Of a stretch of DNA of 64,000 bases, positions 1 to 9,154 are shown one piece after another. Where the stretch lies: NCBI RefSeq assembly GCF_002210435.1, contig NZ_MZMV01000016.1, positions 1-64,000 of the forward strand. Reading direction: 5' to 3'. Origin of the DNA: Micromonospora wenchangensis. GTDB lineage: Bacteria; Actinomycetota; Actinomycetes; Mycobacteriales; Micromonosporaceae. A program made the position numbers and the translations under genes. Below the pieces are notes generated by a model. It was not told the origin of the DNA. It did not search any database and saw only the letters and a list, made by a program, of their open reading frames with translations. Position 1 is the first letter of the stretch; every line of letters starts with the position of its first letter.

Positions 1-291
1 TCGATCTACTACGCGCACGACCGTGAGGTGATCGAACGCGACGGCATGCTCTACGCCGTCAACGAGTTCTTCCGGCCCCGGGCCGGGGAGCAGCGGTTCA
101 AGGCCCGGGTGCGGTACCGGACGGTGGGCGACGCGTCGTGCACGGCGGCGGTGCGTTCGGACGCCGACACGGTGGAGAAGGTGATCGACGAGGTGGCCGC
201 GACGCGGATCACCGAGCGGGGGGCGACCCGGGGTGACGACCGGGTCAGCGAGGCCGCCATGGAGGACCGCAAGCGGGAGGGCTACTTCTGA
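1..291 (+). CDS. cysD: Sulfate adenylyltransferase subunit 2, C-terminal part
   Basis: The window opens inside this gene; the last 96 codons are present and end in TGA. CysD is the catalytic PP-loop subunit of ATP sulfurylase, making adenosine 5'-phosphosulfate from sulfate and ATP in the cytoplasm. The visible end has the family's closing segment, with FRPRAGE, RVRYRTVGDASCTAAV and a final MEDRKREGYF; the PP-loop itself lies upstream of the window. The stop overlaps the cysN start by one base (TGATG), so the two subunits are translationally coupled. The assignment rests on the typical C-terminus and on cysN directly downstream. Confidence 0.93.
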   Translation, partial: SIYYAHDREVIERDGMLYAVNEFFRPRAGEQRFKARVRYRTVGDASCTAAVRSDADTVEKVIDEVAATRITERGATRGDDRVSEAAMEDRKREGYF

Positions 292-1586
292 TGAGCGCCG
301 AGACGGTGTCGCCCGAGGTCGAGGCCCGGCCGATGGACCTGTTGCGGTTCGCCACCGCGGGGAGTGTGGACGACGGCAAGTCGACCCTGATCGGTCGGTT
401 GCTGTACGACACGAAGTCGTTGTTCACCGACCAGTTGGCCGCGGTGGAGGCGGTCAGCGCGGCCCGGGGCGACGAGTACACCAACCTGGCGTTGCTCACC
501 GACGGCCTGCGGGCCGAACGGGAGCAGGGCATCACCATCGACGTGGCGTACCGGTACTTCGCCACCCCCCGGCGCAAGTTCATCATCGCCGACACCCCCG
601 GGCACACCCAGTACACCCGCAACATGGTCACCGGCGCGTCCACCGCCGATCTGGCGTTGATCCTGGTGGACGCGCGTAAGGGGCTGGTGGAGCAGTCGCG
701 GCGGCACGCGTTCCTGTGCTCGCTGCTGCGGGTGCCGCACCTGGTGCTGTGCGTCAACAAGATGGACCTGGTCGACTTCTCCCAGGAGGTCTTCGAACGC
801 ATCGCCGACGAGTTCACCGCCTTCGCGGCGAAACTCGACGCGCCGGACCTGACCGTCGTGCCGATCTCGGCGCTGCGTGGCGACAACATCGTCACCCGGT
901 CGGAGAACATGCCGTGGTACGAGGGGCCGTCGCTGCTGCACCACCTGGAGCGTGTGCACATCGCCTCGGACCGGAACCTGGTCGACGTGCGGTTCCCGGT
1001 GCAGTACGTGATCCGCCCCCAGTCGACCACGGTCACCGACTACCGGGGCTACGCCGGGCAGGTCGCCTCCGGGGTGCTCAAGCCCGGCGACGAGGTGATG
1101 GTGCTGCCGTCGGGGTTCACCAGCCGGATCGCCGCCATCGACACCGCCGACGGCCCCGTCGACGAGGCGTTCCCCCCGATGTCGGTCACCGTCCGCCTCG
1201 ACGACGAGATCGACATCTCGCGCGGCGACATGATCTGCCGGCCGAACAACGCCCCGACCGTCTCGCAGGACATCGAGGCGATGGTCTGCTGGATGGACGA
1301 GACCCGTCCGCTCCAGGTCGGTGGCAAGTACACGATCAAGCACACCACGCGTTCGGCGCGGACGATCGTGCGCGGCCTGTACTACCGCCTCGACGTCAAC
1401 ACCCTGCACCGGGACGAGACCGCCAGCGAACTGCGGCTCAACGAGATCGGCCGGGTGCGGCTGCGGACCACCGTCCCGCTGCTGGCCGACGAGTACCGGC
1501 GTAACCGCACCACGGGCGGCTTCATCATCATCGACGAGGCCACGAACCGCACCGTGGCCGCCGGCATGATCGTCGACACGGTCTGA
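291..1586 (+). CDS. cysN: Sulfate adenylyltransferase subunit 1, GTPase
   Basis: A 431-residue GTP-binding subunit that drives CysD-catalysed APS synthesis by GTP hydrolysis. An EF-Tu-like G domain is seen at the N-terminus: P-loop GSVDDGKS (about residues 24-31), DTPGH (about 101-105) and NKMD (about 156-159), followed by EF-Tu-type beta-barrel domains. The length fits a stand-alone CysN; the fused APS kinase (CysC) domain found in mycobacterial CysNC is absent, so the APS kinase must be encoded elsewhere. The ATG at 291 overlaps the cysD stop. It is followed by two hairpin repeats and the convergent galK. Confidence 0.96.
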   Translation: MSAETVSPEVEARPMDLLRFATAGSVDDGKSTLIGRLLYDTKSLFTDQLAAVEAVSAARGDEYTNLALLTDGLRAEREQGITIDVAYRYFATPRRKFIIADTPGHTQYTRNMVTGASTADLALILVDARKGLVEQSRRHAFLCSLLRVPHLVLCVNKMDLVDFSQEVFERIADEFTAFAAKLDAPDLTVVPISALRGDNIVTRSENMPWYEGPSLLHHLERVHIASDRNLVDVRFPVQYVIRPQSTTVTDYRGYAGQVASGVLKPGDEVMVLPSGFTSRIAAIDTADGPVDEAFPPMSVTVRLDDEIDISRGDMICRPNNAPTVSQDIEAMVCWMDETRPLQVGGKYTIKHTTRSARTIVRGLYYRLDVNTLHRDETASELRLNEIGRVRLRTTVPLLADEYRRNRTTGGFIIIDEATNRTVAAGMIVDTV

Positions 1587-1634
1587 CCCACCCCGCTCCT
1601 TCCCGCCCTGACCCCGCCCGCCTCGTCGGCTCTC

Positions 1635-1694
1635 GGTGATCAAGAGCTTCGCGTCAGTTCCCGCCCGGCGGATGACGCAAAGCTCTTGATCACC
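1635..1694. repeat. Inverted repeat, copy 1 (22-bp arms)
   Basis: Left arm 1635-1656 and right arm 1673-1694 are complementary over 22 bases with one mismatch, around a 16-base loop. The arms begin GGTGATCAAGAGC and end GCGTCA. A second copy lies 45 bases downstream. There is no T-run, so a classical terminator is not obvious, but the position between convergent cysN and galK would suit a bidirectional transcript end. The near identity of the copies suggests a dispersed REP-like element. Confidence 0.85.
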
Positions 1695-1738
1695 GCCGCC
1701 CAGCACGCCCCACCCGCCTGTCGCGCGGCTGTGGCCTC

Positions 1739-1796
1739 GTGATCAAGAGGTTTGCGTCAGGTTCCGCTGGGCGGTTGACGCAAAGCTCTTGATCAC
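1739..1796. repeat. Inverted repeat, copy 2 (21-bp arms)
   Basis: Arms 1739-1759 and 1776-1796 pair over 21 bases with one mismatch around a 16-base loop. Arm sequence and loop length match copy 1, while the loop and flanks differ, as expected for a conserved stem or a mobile palindromic unit. It lies 33 bases after the galK stop codon on the galK transcript. Confidence 0.85.
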
Positions 1797-1829
1797 CGGC
1801 GCGGGGAACCCGCACCGGGCGGGACGGGG

Positions 1830-2996
1830 TCAGGGGAGGCGGGTGGCGCCGGAGGCGGGGAGGGCGGTGAGGGTGTCGGGGGCGGCGAAGCCGCGTCCGG
1901 CGTAGGCGCTCCGGACGGCCGCCGCCACCGGTTCCGCGGCCGAGGCCTCGACCAGGGCGAGAACGCAGCCGCCGAAGCCGCCGCCGGTCATCCGGGCACC
2001 GAGCGCGCCGGCCGCGAGTGCCGCCTCGACTGCGGTGTCGACCTCGGGGACGGTGATCGCGAAGTCGTCCCGCATGGAGGCGTGCGAGGCGGTCAGCAGC
2101 GGTCCGATCTCGGCGACCCGGCCGGCGCGCAGCAGGGCGACGGTGTCGAGCACCCGCTGGTTCTCGGTGACCACGTGCCGGACCCGGCGTCGGGTCTCGT
2201 CGTCGGGCAGCCGCCCGAGCGCGGCGTCGAGGTCGGCCACCGGCACGTCGCGCAGGGCGGGTACGCCGAGCAGGTCGGCGGCCCGCTCGCAGGCGGCGCG
2301 GCGGGAGGCGTACTCGCCGTCGGCGTGCCGGTGCGGCGCGCGACTGTCGATCACCAGGATGGCCAGGCCGACGGCGTCGAGGTCGAACGGGACGTGGTCG
2401 ACGGACTCGTCCCGGCAGTCGAGGAACAGGGCGTGGCCGGCGCGGCAGCGGATCACCGCCGACTGGTCCATGATGCCGGTGGGTGCGCCGACGTAGCCGT
2501 TCTCGGCACGTTGGGCCAGCCGGGGCCGGCGCTCGGCGGGCAGGTCCAGCCCGCCCAGGTCGGCCAGGGCGGCGAGCACCGCCGCCTCCAGGGCCGCCGA
2601 GGAGGAGAGCCCGGAGCCGAGCGGCACGTCCGAGGCGACGGCCAGCCGGGCACCGGGGACGGCGTACCCGGCCTCGCGCAGGGCCCAGACCACTCCGGCG
2701 ACGTAGCCGCCCCAGCCGGTGACCCGGCCGGGGGTGTCGGCGTCGGCGGCCCCGAAGTCGACCGGCCGGTCGGCGATCTCCGAGCGGACCGTCCAGCGTT
2801 CGCCGGGCTGCGGGTCGGCGGCGACCACGGTACGCAGCGGCAGGGCGAAGGGGAGCACGAACCCGTCGTTGTAGTCGGTGTGTTCGCCGATCAGGTTGAC
2901 CCGGCCGGGTGCCGCCCAGCGTCCGGCCGGCGTCGCGTCGTACCCGTGGGAGAAGCCGGCGGTGGCGCGGTCGGCGACGTCGGGCCGGCCTGTCAC
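1830..2996 (-). CDS. galK: Galactokinase
   Basis: A 388-residue GHMP-family kinase that phosphorylates galactose to galactose-1-phosphate (Leloir pathway). The galactokinase signature GRVNLIGEHTDYNDGF lies near residue 30 and the ATP-binding GHMP motif PLGSGLSSSAALE near residue 130; the C-terminus has the third motif, ARMTGGGFGGC. The length is normal. Its start overlaps the galE stop by four bases, so the two genes form one coupled operon. A galT uridylyltransferase, the usual third member, is not in this window. The gene converges on cysN across the two hairpin repeats. Confidence 0.95.
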   Translation of the reverse strand: MTGRPDVADRATAGFSHGYDATPAGRWAAPGRVNLIGEHTDYNDGFVLPFALPLRTVVAADPQPGERWTVRSEIADRPVDFGAADADTPGRVTGWGGYVAGVVWALREAGYAVPGARLAVASDVPLGSGLSSSAALEAAVLAALADLGGLDLPAERRPRLAQRAENGYVGAPTGIMDQSAVIRCRAGHALFLDCRDESVDHVPFDLDAVGLAILVIDSRAPHRHADGEYASRRAACERAADLLGVPALRDVPVADLDAALGRLPDDETRRRVRHVVTENQRVLDTVALLRAGRVAEIGPLLTASHASMRDDFAITVPEVDTAVEAALAAGALGARMTGGGFGGCVLALVEASAAEPVAAAVRSAYAGRGFAAPDTLTALPASGATRLP

Positions 2997-3976
2997 GACT
3001 GCCCCAGCACGTGCGCGCGGTAGAACGCCCAGGCGTCGCCGACCATGTCGGTGAGGGTGGGTTTCTCGGGCACCCAGCCCAGTTCCTGGCGGGCCAGCGC
3101 CGAGGAGGCGACGAGTTCGGCCGGGTCGCCCTCGCGGCGGGGGGCGGTCTCGACCGGCACGGGGTGGCCGGTGACCTCGCGGACCACGTCGACGACCTGC
3201 CGGTTGGTGAAGCCGCTGCCGTTGCCGAGGTTGTAGATGCGGTGCCGGCCGGGCACGGCGGCGGTGAGCGCCAGCAGGTGGGCGCGGGCCAGGTCCGCCA
3301 CGTGGATGTAGTCGCGTACGCAGGTGCCGTCGACGGTGGGGTAGTCGTCGCCGAAGAGTTGGAGTTTCTCCCGGCGGCCGGCGGCGACGTCGAGGGCGAT
3401 GGGGATGAGGTGGGTCTCCGGGTCGTGCCGTTCGCCGATGGCGAGGCCGTCGCGCAGGTACGCCCCGGCGACGTTGAAGTAGCGCAGCGACACGGCGGCG
3501 AGGTCGTGTGCGGTCGCCTCGGAGGTGAGCACCAGGTCGACGGCGAGTTTGGTGGCACCGTACGTGTTGGTGGGGGCCTTGACGGCGGTCTCCGGGATGG
3601 GCAGCTCGACCGGGTTGCCGTAGACGGCGGCGGTGGAGGAGAAGACCAGGCGCGGCACCCGGGCGGCCCGGACGGCGTCGACCAGCGCGATCGAGCTGAC
3701 CGTGTTGGCGTGCCAGTACCGCTCGGGGTGGACCATCGACTCGCCGGCGGCGATCAGTGCGGCGAAGTGCAGCACCCCGTCGAAGCCGGCGTCGGGGGTG
3801 AGCACCCGGGCGGCCTCGTGCACGGGCAGCTCGACGTGGGTGGCGTCGGGGGCCAGTGCCGCCCGGTGCCCGGTGCGCAGGTCGTCCAGGACGGTCACCC
3901 GGTGGCCGGCGTCGAGCAGCATCCGGGTCACCACGCTGCCGATGTAGCCGGCACCGCCGGTGACGAGCAGTTTCAC
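2993..3976 (-). CDS. galE: UDP-glucose 4-epimerase
   Basis: A 327-residue short-chain dehydrogenase-fold epimerase interconverting UDP-galactose and UDP-glucose with bound NAD. The Rossmann motif GGAGYIG is at residues 7-13 and the catalytic Tyr-x3-Lys is seen in NTYGATK near residue 140; an SSTAAVYG segment supplies the Ser/Thr of the triad. The GTG start has a strong AGGAGG about six bases upstream. It is first in a two-gene operon with galK. The 174-bp gap upstream, shared with the divergent CorC-type gene, holds an 18-bp palindrome. Confidence 0.94.
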   Translation of the reverse strand: MKLLVTGGAGYIGSVVTRMLLDAGHRVTVLDDLRTGHRAALAPDATHVELPVHEAARVLTPDAGFDGVLHFAALIAAGESMVHPERYWHANTVSSIALVDAVRAARVPRLVFSSTAAVYGNPVELPIPETAVKAPTNTYGATKLAVDLVLTSEATAHDLAAVSLRYFNVAGAYLRDGLAIGERHDPETHLIPIALDVAAGRREKLQLFGDDYPTVDGTCVRDYIHVADLARAHLLALTAAVPGRHRIYNLGNGSGFTNRQVVDVVREVTGHPVPVETAPRREGDPAELVASSALARQELGWVPEKPTLTDMVGDAWAFYRAHVLGQS

Positions 3977-4076
3977 GTCGGTCCTCCTGCCTGGCCGCGC
4001 CGGCTGCGGCCGTTCGTGATCACCCTACGGCCGGGTGCTGTCGCCGCGCTGTGCGTCGTGGGGTCACTCCCATTCC

Positions 4077-4094
4077 ATCATGAACCTTCATGAT
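4077..4094. promoter_or_regulatory. 18-bp palindrome, candidate operator upstream of galE
   Basis: ATCATGAA and TTCATGAT form a perfect inverted repeat separated by CC. It is strikingly AT-rich for this genome and lies 100 bases upstream of galE and 57 bases before the divergent gene at 4151. This is the size and symmetry of a dimeric repressor site. The binding protein is not identifiable from the window, and promoter elements are not clear. Confidence 0.5.
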
Positions 4095-4150
4095 TGAACA
4101 GATCCGCACATTGCCCACCGGCCGGGTCCGCCGGCCCTACCATCACTTCC

Positions 4151-5212
4151 ATGCGGGAAGCGGGTGGTCCCGGGCCCCGGAGACGCGCGCCGGGGCGGAG
4201 CCGACGCGTACCCGGGCCGGTGGCCCGCAGTGTCGCGCGGCTGGTCGTCCGGGCCGCCGACGGCGCCACCCGGCTCGTCACCGCCCTGCTCGGCGCCAGC
4301 CCCACCGCCGGCCGGGAACGGATCAGCGAGCACGAGCTGCGCGACCTCGTCGCCGCGAACACCGTCCTCGACCCGGACGAACGGCGGATCATCGACGAGG
4401 TGCTGGTCGCCGGGGCCAGCCTGGTGCGCGAGGTGATGATGCCCCGCACCGAGGTGGTCTTCCTCGCCGCCGGGCTGACCCTCGCCGAGGCCGAGCGCCT
4501 GGTCCGGATCGATCCGCACACCCGGTACCCGGTGGTCGACGGCACCCACGACGACGTGGTCGGCTTCGTCCACCTGCGGGACGTCCTGATGCGTCCCGAC
4601 CTGGACCCGGCGACCACGGTGGGCCGGCTGAGCCGGGAGGTCAAGCGGCTGCCCGGCAGCAAGCGGGTGCTCGCCGCGCTGACCGAGATGCGCCGCGAGG
4701 GCCACCACCTCGCCGTGGTGGTCGACGAGTACGGCGGCACCGCCGGCATCGTGACCTGCGAGGACCTGATCGAGGAGCTGGTCGGGGAGATCCACGACGA
4801 GTACGCCGCCCCGCCCGAGCCGGCGTCGGCCGGCCTGCCCGCCGTGGTCGACGGTCGGCTCAACCTGGCCGACTTCGCCGAGCGGACCGGGGTGCCGCTG
4901 CCCGCCGGCCCGTACGAGACGGTCGGCGGGTACGTGATGGCGGCGCTCGGCCGGCTCCCGGTGGCCGGCGACGAGGTGCCGGTCACCCCGGGAGACGAGC
5001 CGTCCCCGGCCGACGGGTGGCTGTTGCGGGTGCTCGCCCTCGACGGGCGTCGGGTGTCCCGGGTCGCGGTGTCCGCCGCCCGGCTGCCGGAGCCGCGCCG
5101 GGAGGCCGCCGCCCCCGCGACACCGCTCGACGTCGCGGCGGCGCGGGCGTCGGTGCGCGAGGTCACCGCCCCGGCGGAACCGGCGGCGAGTCGACCCGCC
5201 GGCCCGTCATGA
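4151..5212 (+). CDS. CBS-pair / CorC-HlyC domain protein lacking DUF21
   Basis: A 353-residue protein of the CorC/hemolysin C (CNNM-related) family. In order: a basic N-terminus; a short segment (about residues 20-60) ending ISEHELRDLV, which in full-length relatives follows the DUF21 membrane domain; MMPRTEV (about 96); a CBS pair to about 220 including VVVDEYGGTAGIVTCEDL; and a C-terminal CorC_HlyC domain (about 235-320). The four-helix DUF21 membrane domain usual in actinobacterial paralogues is missing. Relatives affect Mg/Co efflux or membrane stress. I chose the ATG at 4151; a TTG at 4094 is in frame, but TACCAT seven bases before 4151 looks like a -10 box for a leaderless mRNA. Confidence 0.8.
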   Translation: MREAGGPGPRRRAPGRSRRVPGPVARSVARLVVRAADGATRLVTALLGASPTAGRERISEHELRDLVAANTVLDPDERRIIDEVLVAGASLVREVMMPRTEVVFLAAGLTLAEAERLVRIDPHTRYPVVDGTHDDVVGFVHLRDVLMRPDLDPATTVGRLSREVKRLPGSKRVLAALTEMRREGHHLAVVVDEYGGTAGIVTCEDLIEELVGEIHDEYAAPPEPASAGLPAVVDGRLNLADFAERTGVPLPAGPYETVGGYVMAALGRLPVAGDEVPVTPGDEPSPADGWLLRVLALDGRRVSRVAVSAARLPEPRREAAAPATPLDVAAARASVREVTAPAEPAASRPAGPS

Positions 5213-6271
<1,059 letters not shown>

Positions 6272-6273
6272 CG

Positions 6274-6873
6274 GTGGGCGGGTCGACGGTACGGGTCGAG
6301 ACGATGGCCGGAGGGGTGGCGCGGAGCGTGGATCGCAGCGACGGGATACCGGTGGCCGGCGACACCATCCAGATCGGGATCGCGGTGGACATCCCGGAGC
6401 CGTGGGGTGGACTGCTCACCCGACGCCGGATGCAGACGGGCGACCCGCAGGTCGTCCCCGCGCACGTGACCCTGCTCGGCCCGACCGAGATCCCCCTGGC
6501 CGCGCTGGAGTCGGTCGAGGCGCACCTGGCCGAGGTGGCCGCCACCCACCTGCCGTTCACCCTGCACCTGCGGGGCACCGGCACGTTCCGGCCGGTGACC
6601 CAGGTGGTCTTCGTCGCGGTCGCGGCCGGGATCAGCGAGTGCGAGCTGCTCGCCGCCGCCATCAGCGCCGCCCCGCACCTGCACCGGGAGCTGCGCTTCC
6701 CGTACCACCCGCACGTCACCGTGGCGCAGGACGTCGCCCCGGAGGCGCTGGACCGGGCGTACGAGGACCTCGCCGACTTCTCGGCGATGTTCGAGGTGGA
6801 GGGCTTCACCCTCTTCTCGCACAGCGGCGCGACCCGGTGGCAGCCGCGCCGGGACTTCCGGCTCGGCGGCTGA
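6274..6873 (+). CDS. 2'-5' RNA ligase / 2H phosphoesterase family protein
   Basis: A 199-residue protein of the 2H (LigT-like) phosphoesterase superfamily. Both signature motifs are present: HVT in HVTLLGPTE (about residue 64) and HVT in HPHVTVAQ (about residue 148). Family members hydrolyse or ligate 2'-5' or cyclic phosphodiester bonds in RNA or nucleotides; the substrate here is unknown. The gene begins two bases after trpS. The GTG at 6274 gives the full length; an in-frame ATG at 6304 gives 189 residues and may be the true start. It is probably co-transcribed with trpS. Confidence 0.8.
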   Translation: MGGSTVRVETMAGGVARSVDRSDGIPVAGDTIQIGIAVDIPEPWGGLLTRRRMQTGDPQVVPAHVTLLGPTEIPLAALESVEAHLAEVAATHLPFTLHLRGTGTFRPVTQVVFVAVAAGISECELLAAAISAAPHLHRELRFPYHPHVTVAQDVAPEALDRAYEDLADFSAMFEVEGFTLFSHSGATRWQPRRDFRLGG

Positions 6874-7004
6874 CCCGTCCCGTGGCCGGTCGCAGGGGCC
6901 CGCGGTGCGGCACCCCGCCCGCCGGTGGCACCCTGGTGGCCGGCACCCGCTCCGGCCGACCGCCGGTTGGCCGGCCCCGGTGACGACAGATCGGCGAGGA
7001 TGAC

Positions 7005-7949
7005 GTGGTGGACGCGTGGGGCCGGTGGACGGCCGGCATCGACCGCCGGTTCACCGTGGCCCGGCACCGGTGGCCCCGGCTCGACCACCTCTGGCGGGCG
7101 GTGGACCTCTACGGCGAGGTGCTGGGCGGTCGGTTGGCCGCCGCCATCGCCTACTACGGGTTCTTCGCCGTGTTCGCCCTCGCCCTGGTCGCCTACTCGG
7201 TCTTCGGGGCGATCCTGGAGGACAACGACGAGGTCTCCGAGGCGGTGGCGGAGTTCCTGCGGGACAACCTGCCCTTCCTCGACCCGCAGCAGATCGCCGA
7301 GAGCAGCAACGCGGTCGGCGTGGTGGGCCTGGTCATCCTCTTCTTCACCGGGATCGGCTGGGTGGAGGCGATCCGGTCGTCGCAGCGGCTGATGTACGGC
7401 TTCAACCAGCAGCCGGGCAACCTGGTGGTCCGCCGGCTGGTGGACCTGGGCGTGCTGCTGCTGGTCTTCGTCATGCTGGGCATCTCGGTGGCGGCGGTGG
7501 ACGCGCTGGAGTCGGTGCTGCGGTTCCTGCTGCGGGCCACCGGCTCGGTGGGGCTGACCACCATCAGCGCGGTGCTCAGCGTGCTGGTCAACGCGGTGCT
7601 GGCGACGGCGCTGCTGGTGGCGGTGCCCCGGCTGCGGATGAGCCGCCGCCGGCTGCGCCCGGTGGTGCTGCTGGTCGCGGTCGGCATCACCCTGCTCAAC
7701 ACGGTCGGCCGGTTCTACATCGTGCGGACCGAGCGGAACCCGGCGTACGCCGTGGTGGCCGGCGCGGTGGCCGTGCTGCTCTACCTCTACCTGCTCAACC
7801 AGTTGGTGCTCTTCGGTGCCGCGTTGGCCGCCACCAGCCGGCACGGCCGGGTGGTGGACCTGTCGGAGGGGGCGGTGATGCGGCAGGTCAACGTCGAGGC
7901 CGACGTCGACACCGAGACCGATCCGGGTACGCCGGGAGGGGCGGGCTGA
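7005..7949 (+). CDS. YihY/BrkB family inner-membrane protein
   Basis: A 314-residue integral membrane protein of the YihY family (formerly called ribonuclease BN in error). At least six hydrophobic segments are visible, including those around residues 45-70, 105-125, 145-170, 185-210, 220-240 and 250-275, and the family opening LAAAIAYYGFFAVFALALV is present. The function is unsettled; a role in transport or envelope integrity is often suggested. GTG 7005 has GAGGA five bases upstream; GTG 7008 is an alternative. The stop overlaps the next start (TGATG), so the GntR regulator is translationally coupled to it. Confidence 0.85.
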   Translation: MVDAWGRWTAGIDRRFTVARHRWPRLDHLWRAVDLYGEVLGGRLAAAIAYYGFFAVFALALVAYSVFGAILEDNDEVSEAVAEFLRDNLPFLDPQQIAESSNAVGVVGLVILFFTGIGWVEAIRSSQRLMYGFNQQPGNLVVRRLVDLGVLLLVFVMLGISVAAVDALESVLRFLLRATGSVGLTTISAVLSVLVNAVLATALLVAVPRLRMSRRRLRPVVLLVAVGITLLNTVGRFYIVRTERNPAYAVVAGAVAVLLYLYLLNQLVLFGAALAATSRHGRVVDLSEGAVMRQVNVEADVDTETDPGTPGGAG

Positions 7950-8317
7950 TGCCTGTCGAGATCGATCAGGGCTCTCCGGTGCCCCCGTACGAGCAGGTGC
8001 GGGCGCAGCTCGCCGCGATGATCGGCGACGGCCGGCTGGCGGTCGGCACCCGGCTGGCCCCGGTCCGGCAGTTCGCCGCCGAGCTGGGGTTGGCGGTGAA
8101 CACGGTGGCCCGCGCCTACCGGGAGCTGGAGTCGGCCGGGCTGGTGCAGACCCGGGGCCGGCACGGCAGCTTCGTCGCCCCGGGGCGGGACGACGCGGCC
8201 GACCGGTTGCAGCGGGCGGCGGCCCGCTACGCCGAGGAGGCGACCCGGCTGGGCGTGCCGCCGGACCGCGCGTTGGCCCTGGTCCACGCCGCCCTGGGCG
8301 GTTCGTCCCCGGCCTGA
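7949..8317 (+). CDS. GntR family regulator, YtrA-like
   Basis: A 122-residue transcription factor with only a winged helix-turn-helix and a short helical tail, as in the YtrA subfamily. The GntR signature is clear: PPYEQVRAQLAAMIGDGRL, then LAPVRQFAAELGLAVNTVARAYRELE and the wing GLVQTRGRHGSFV. The tail (about residues 80-118) probably dimerises. The ATG overlaps the YihY stop by one base. YtrA-type regulators often control adjacent membrane-protein genes, so autoregulation of this pair is likely but not shown. Confidence 0.88.
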   Translation: MPVEIDQGSPVPPYEQVRAQLAAMIGDGRLAVGTRLAPVRQFAAELGLAVNTVARAYRELESAGLVQTRGRHGSFVAPGRDDAADRLQRAAARYAEEATRLGVPPDRALALVHAALGGSSPA

Positions 8318-8364
8318 GCCCGCGCCGCCGTCGCCGCCCGGCCCGGCTGGATGCAGCGTGGTTC

Positions 8365-8388
8365 GGCCGGCCGGCCGGCCGGCCGGCC
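8365..8388. repeat. (GGCC)6 simple repeat
   Basis: Six uninterrupted GGCC tetramers lie 47 bases after the GntR stop codon, in a non-coding gap. The run is self-complementary and could form a hairpin on either strand, perhaps ending the YihY-GntR transcript. It is also a likely site for length change by slippage and of dense HaeIII-type methylation targets. Confidence 0.8.
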
Positions 8389-8535
8389 TGTCCGGGGCCG
8401 GGGACCGGGACGGCGGTCGGGCCGGCTGACGGCAGGACCGGTCCGGGGAGGAAAGCGGGATGCCGACAGTCGCCGGAAAAGATGAATGGGGCAAATGCCA
8501 CCCGTCGCGCCTGCCGGAACGACCATGATGGGCCG

Positions 8536-8991
8536 GTGGGCGCACTCGTGACGCTTGACCTGCCGGACGACTCGCCGCTGCTCACCCTGCCCTGGATCAT
8601 CACGTTCGGCCCGCTCGCCGATCCGGCCGAGTGGGAACCCGTGGTCTGCGGGCCGTACGAGCGACCGCACGCGCTGGCCCTGGCCGAGGCGGTGGTGGCC
8701 GACGAACGGTTCATGGCGGTGGTCGAACCGCTGGTGCCCGCGCTGTCGCCCGGGGAGATCCGTCAGGAGATCGCCGCGTCGCAACTCGCCGCCGCCGACG
8801 AGGAGGCCCGGATCGAGGCGGCCGACCTCTACGGGGACTTCGACGACGTCCTCGACGAGCAGGACATCCTCGACGAGCAGGAGGACGAGGAGGCCGCCGG
8901 GGCCGGCCGGCCGCAGCCGCCGCCCGTACCGACCGAGGCGCAGGTGCGGGCGGGCTTCGGGCGGATCGCGGGGCTGCTGCGCGGGCGCTGA
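8536..8991 (+). CDS. Conserved acidic protein of unknown function
   Basis: About 151 residues, no function recognised. The N-terminal half (PWIITFGPLADPAEWEPVVCGPYERPHALALAEAV) looks like a small alpha/beta domain. The rest is helical and strongly acidic, with tandem DEQDILDEQEDEE near residue 115, then a proline stretch and a short basic end. No signal peptide or membrane segment. I chose GTG 8536 because the homologous-looking region starts there; ATG 8482 and GTG 8548 are possible. It converges on the alpha-glucosidase gene across a terminator-like hairpin. Confidence 0.6.
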   Translation: MGALVTLDLPDDSPLLTLPWIITFGPLADPAEWEPVVCGPYERPHALALAEAVVADERFMAVVEPLVPALSPGEIRQEIAASQLAAADEEARIEAADLYGDFDDVLDEQDILDEQEDEEAAGAGRPQPPPVPTEAQVRAGFGRIAGLLRGR

Positions 8992-9020
8992 CGGGTCGGG
9001 CGACGCCGGTGCGCGGTGGT

Positions 9021-9062
9021 GCACCGGCACCCCGGGAAGCGGACCTCCCGGGACGCCGGTGC
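9021..9062. terminator. Bidirectional terminator-like hairpin
   Basis: GCACCGGC (9021-9028) pairs with GCCGGTGC (9055-9062), and inside it CCCGGGA (9031-9037) pairs with TCCCGGG (9046-9052), with a two-base internal loop and an eight-base apical loop. It lies between two convergent genes. There is no T-run, as is common in actinomycetes. Confidence 0.6.
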
Positions 9063-9154
9063 CACCTTCACCCCCCACCACAAGGGGTCGGCAGCCCAGC
9101 CGCCCGTCGGCGCGGGGCACAACGGACGACCAGGTCAAAGGCGGGTTACCCGGC

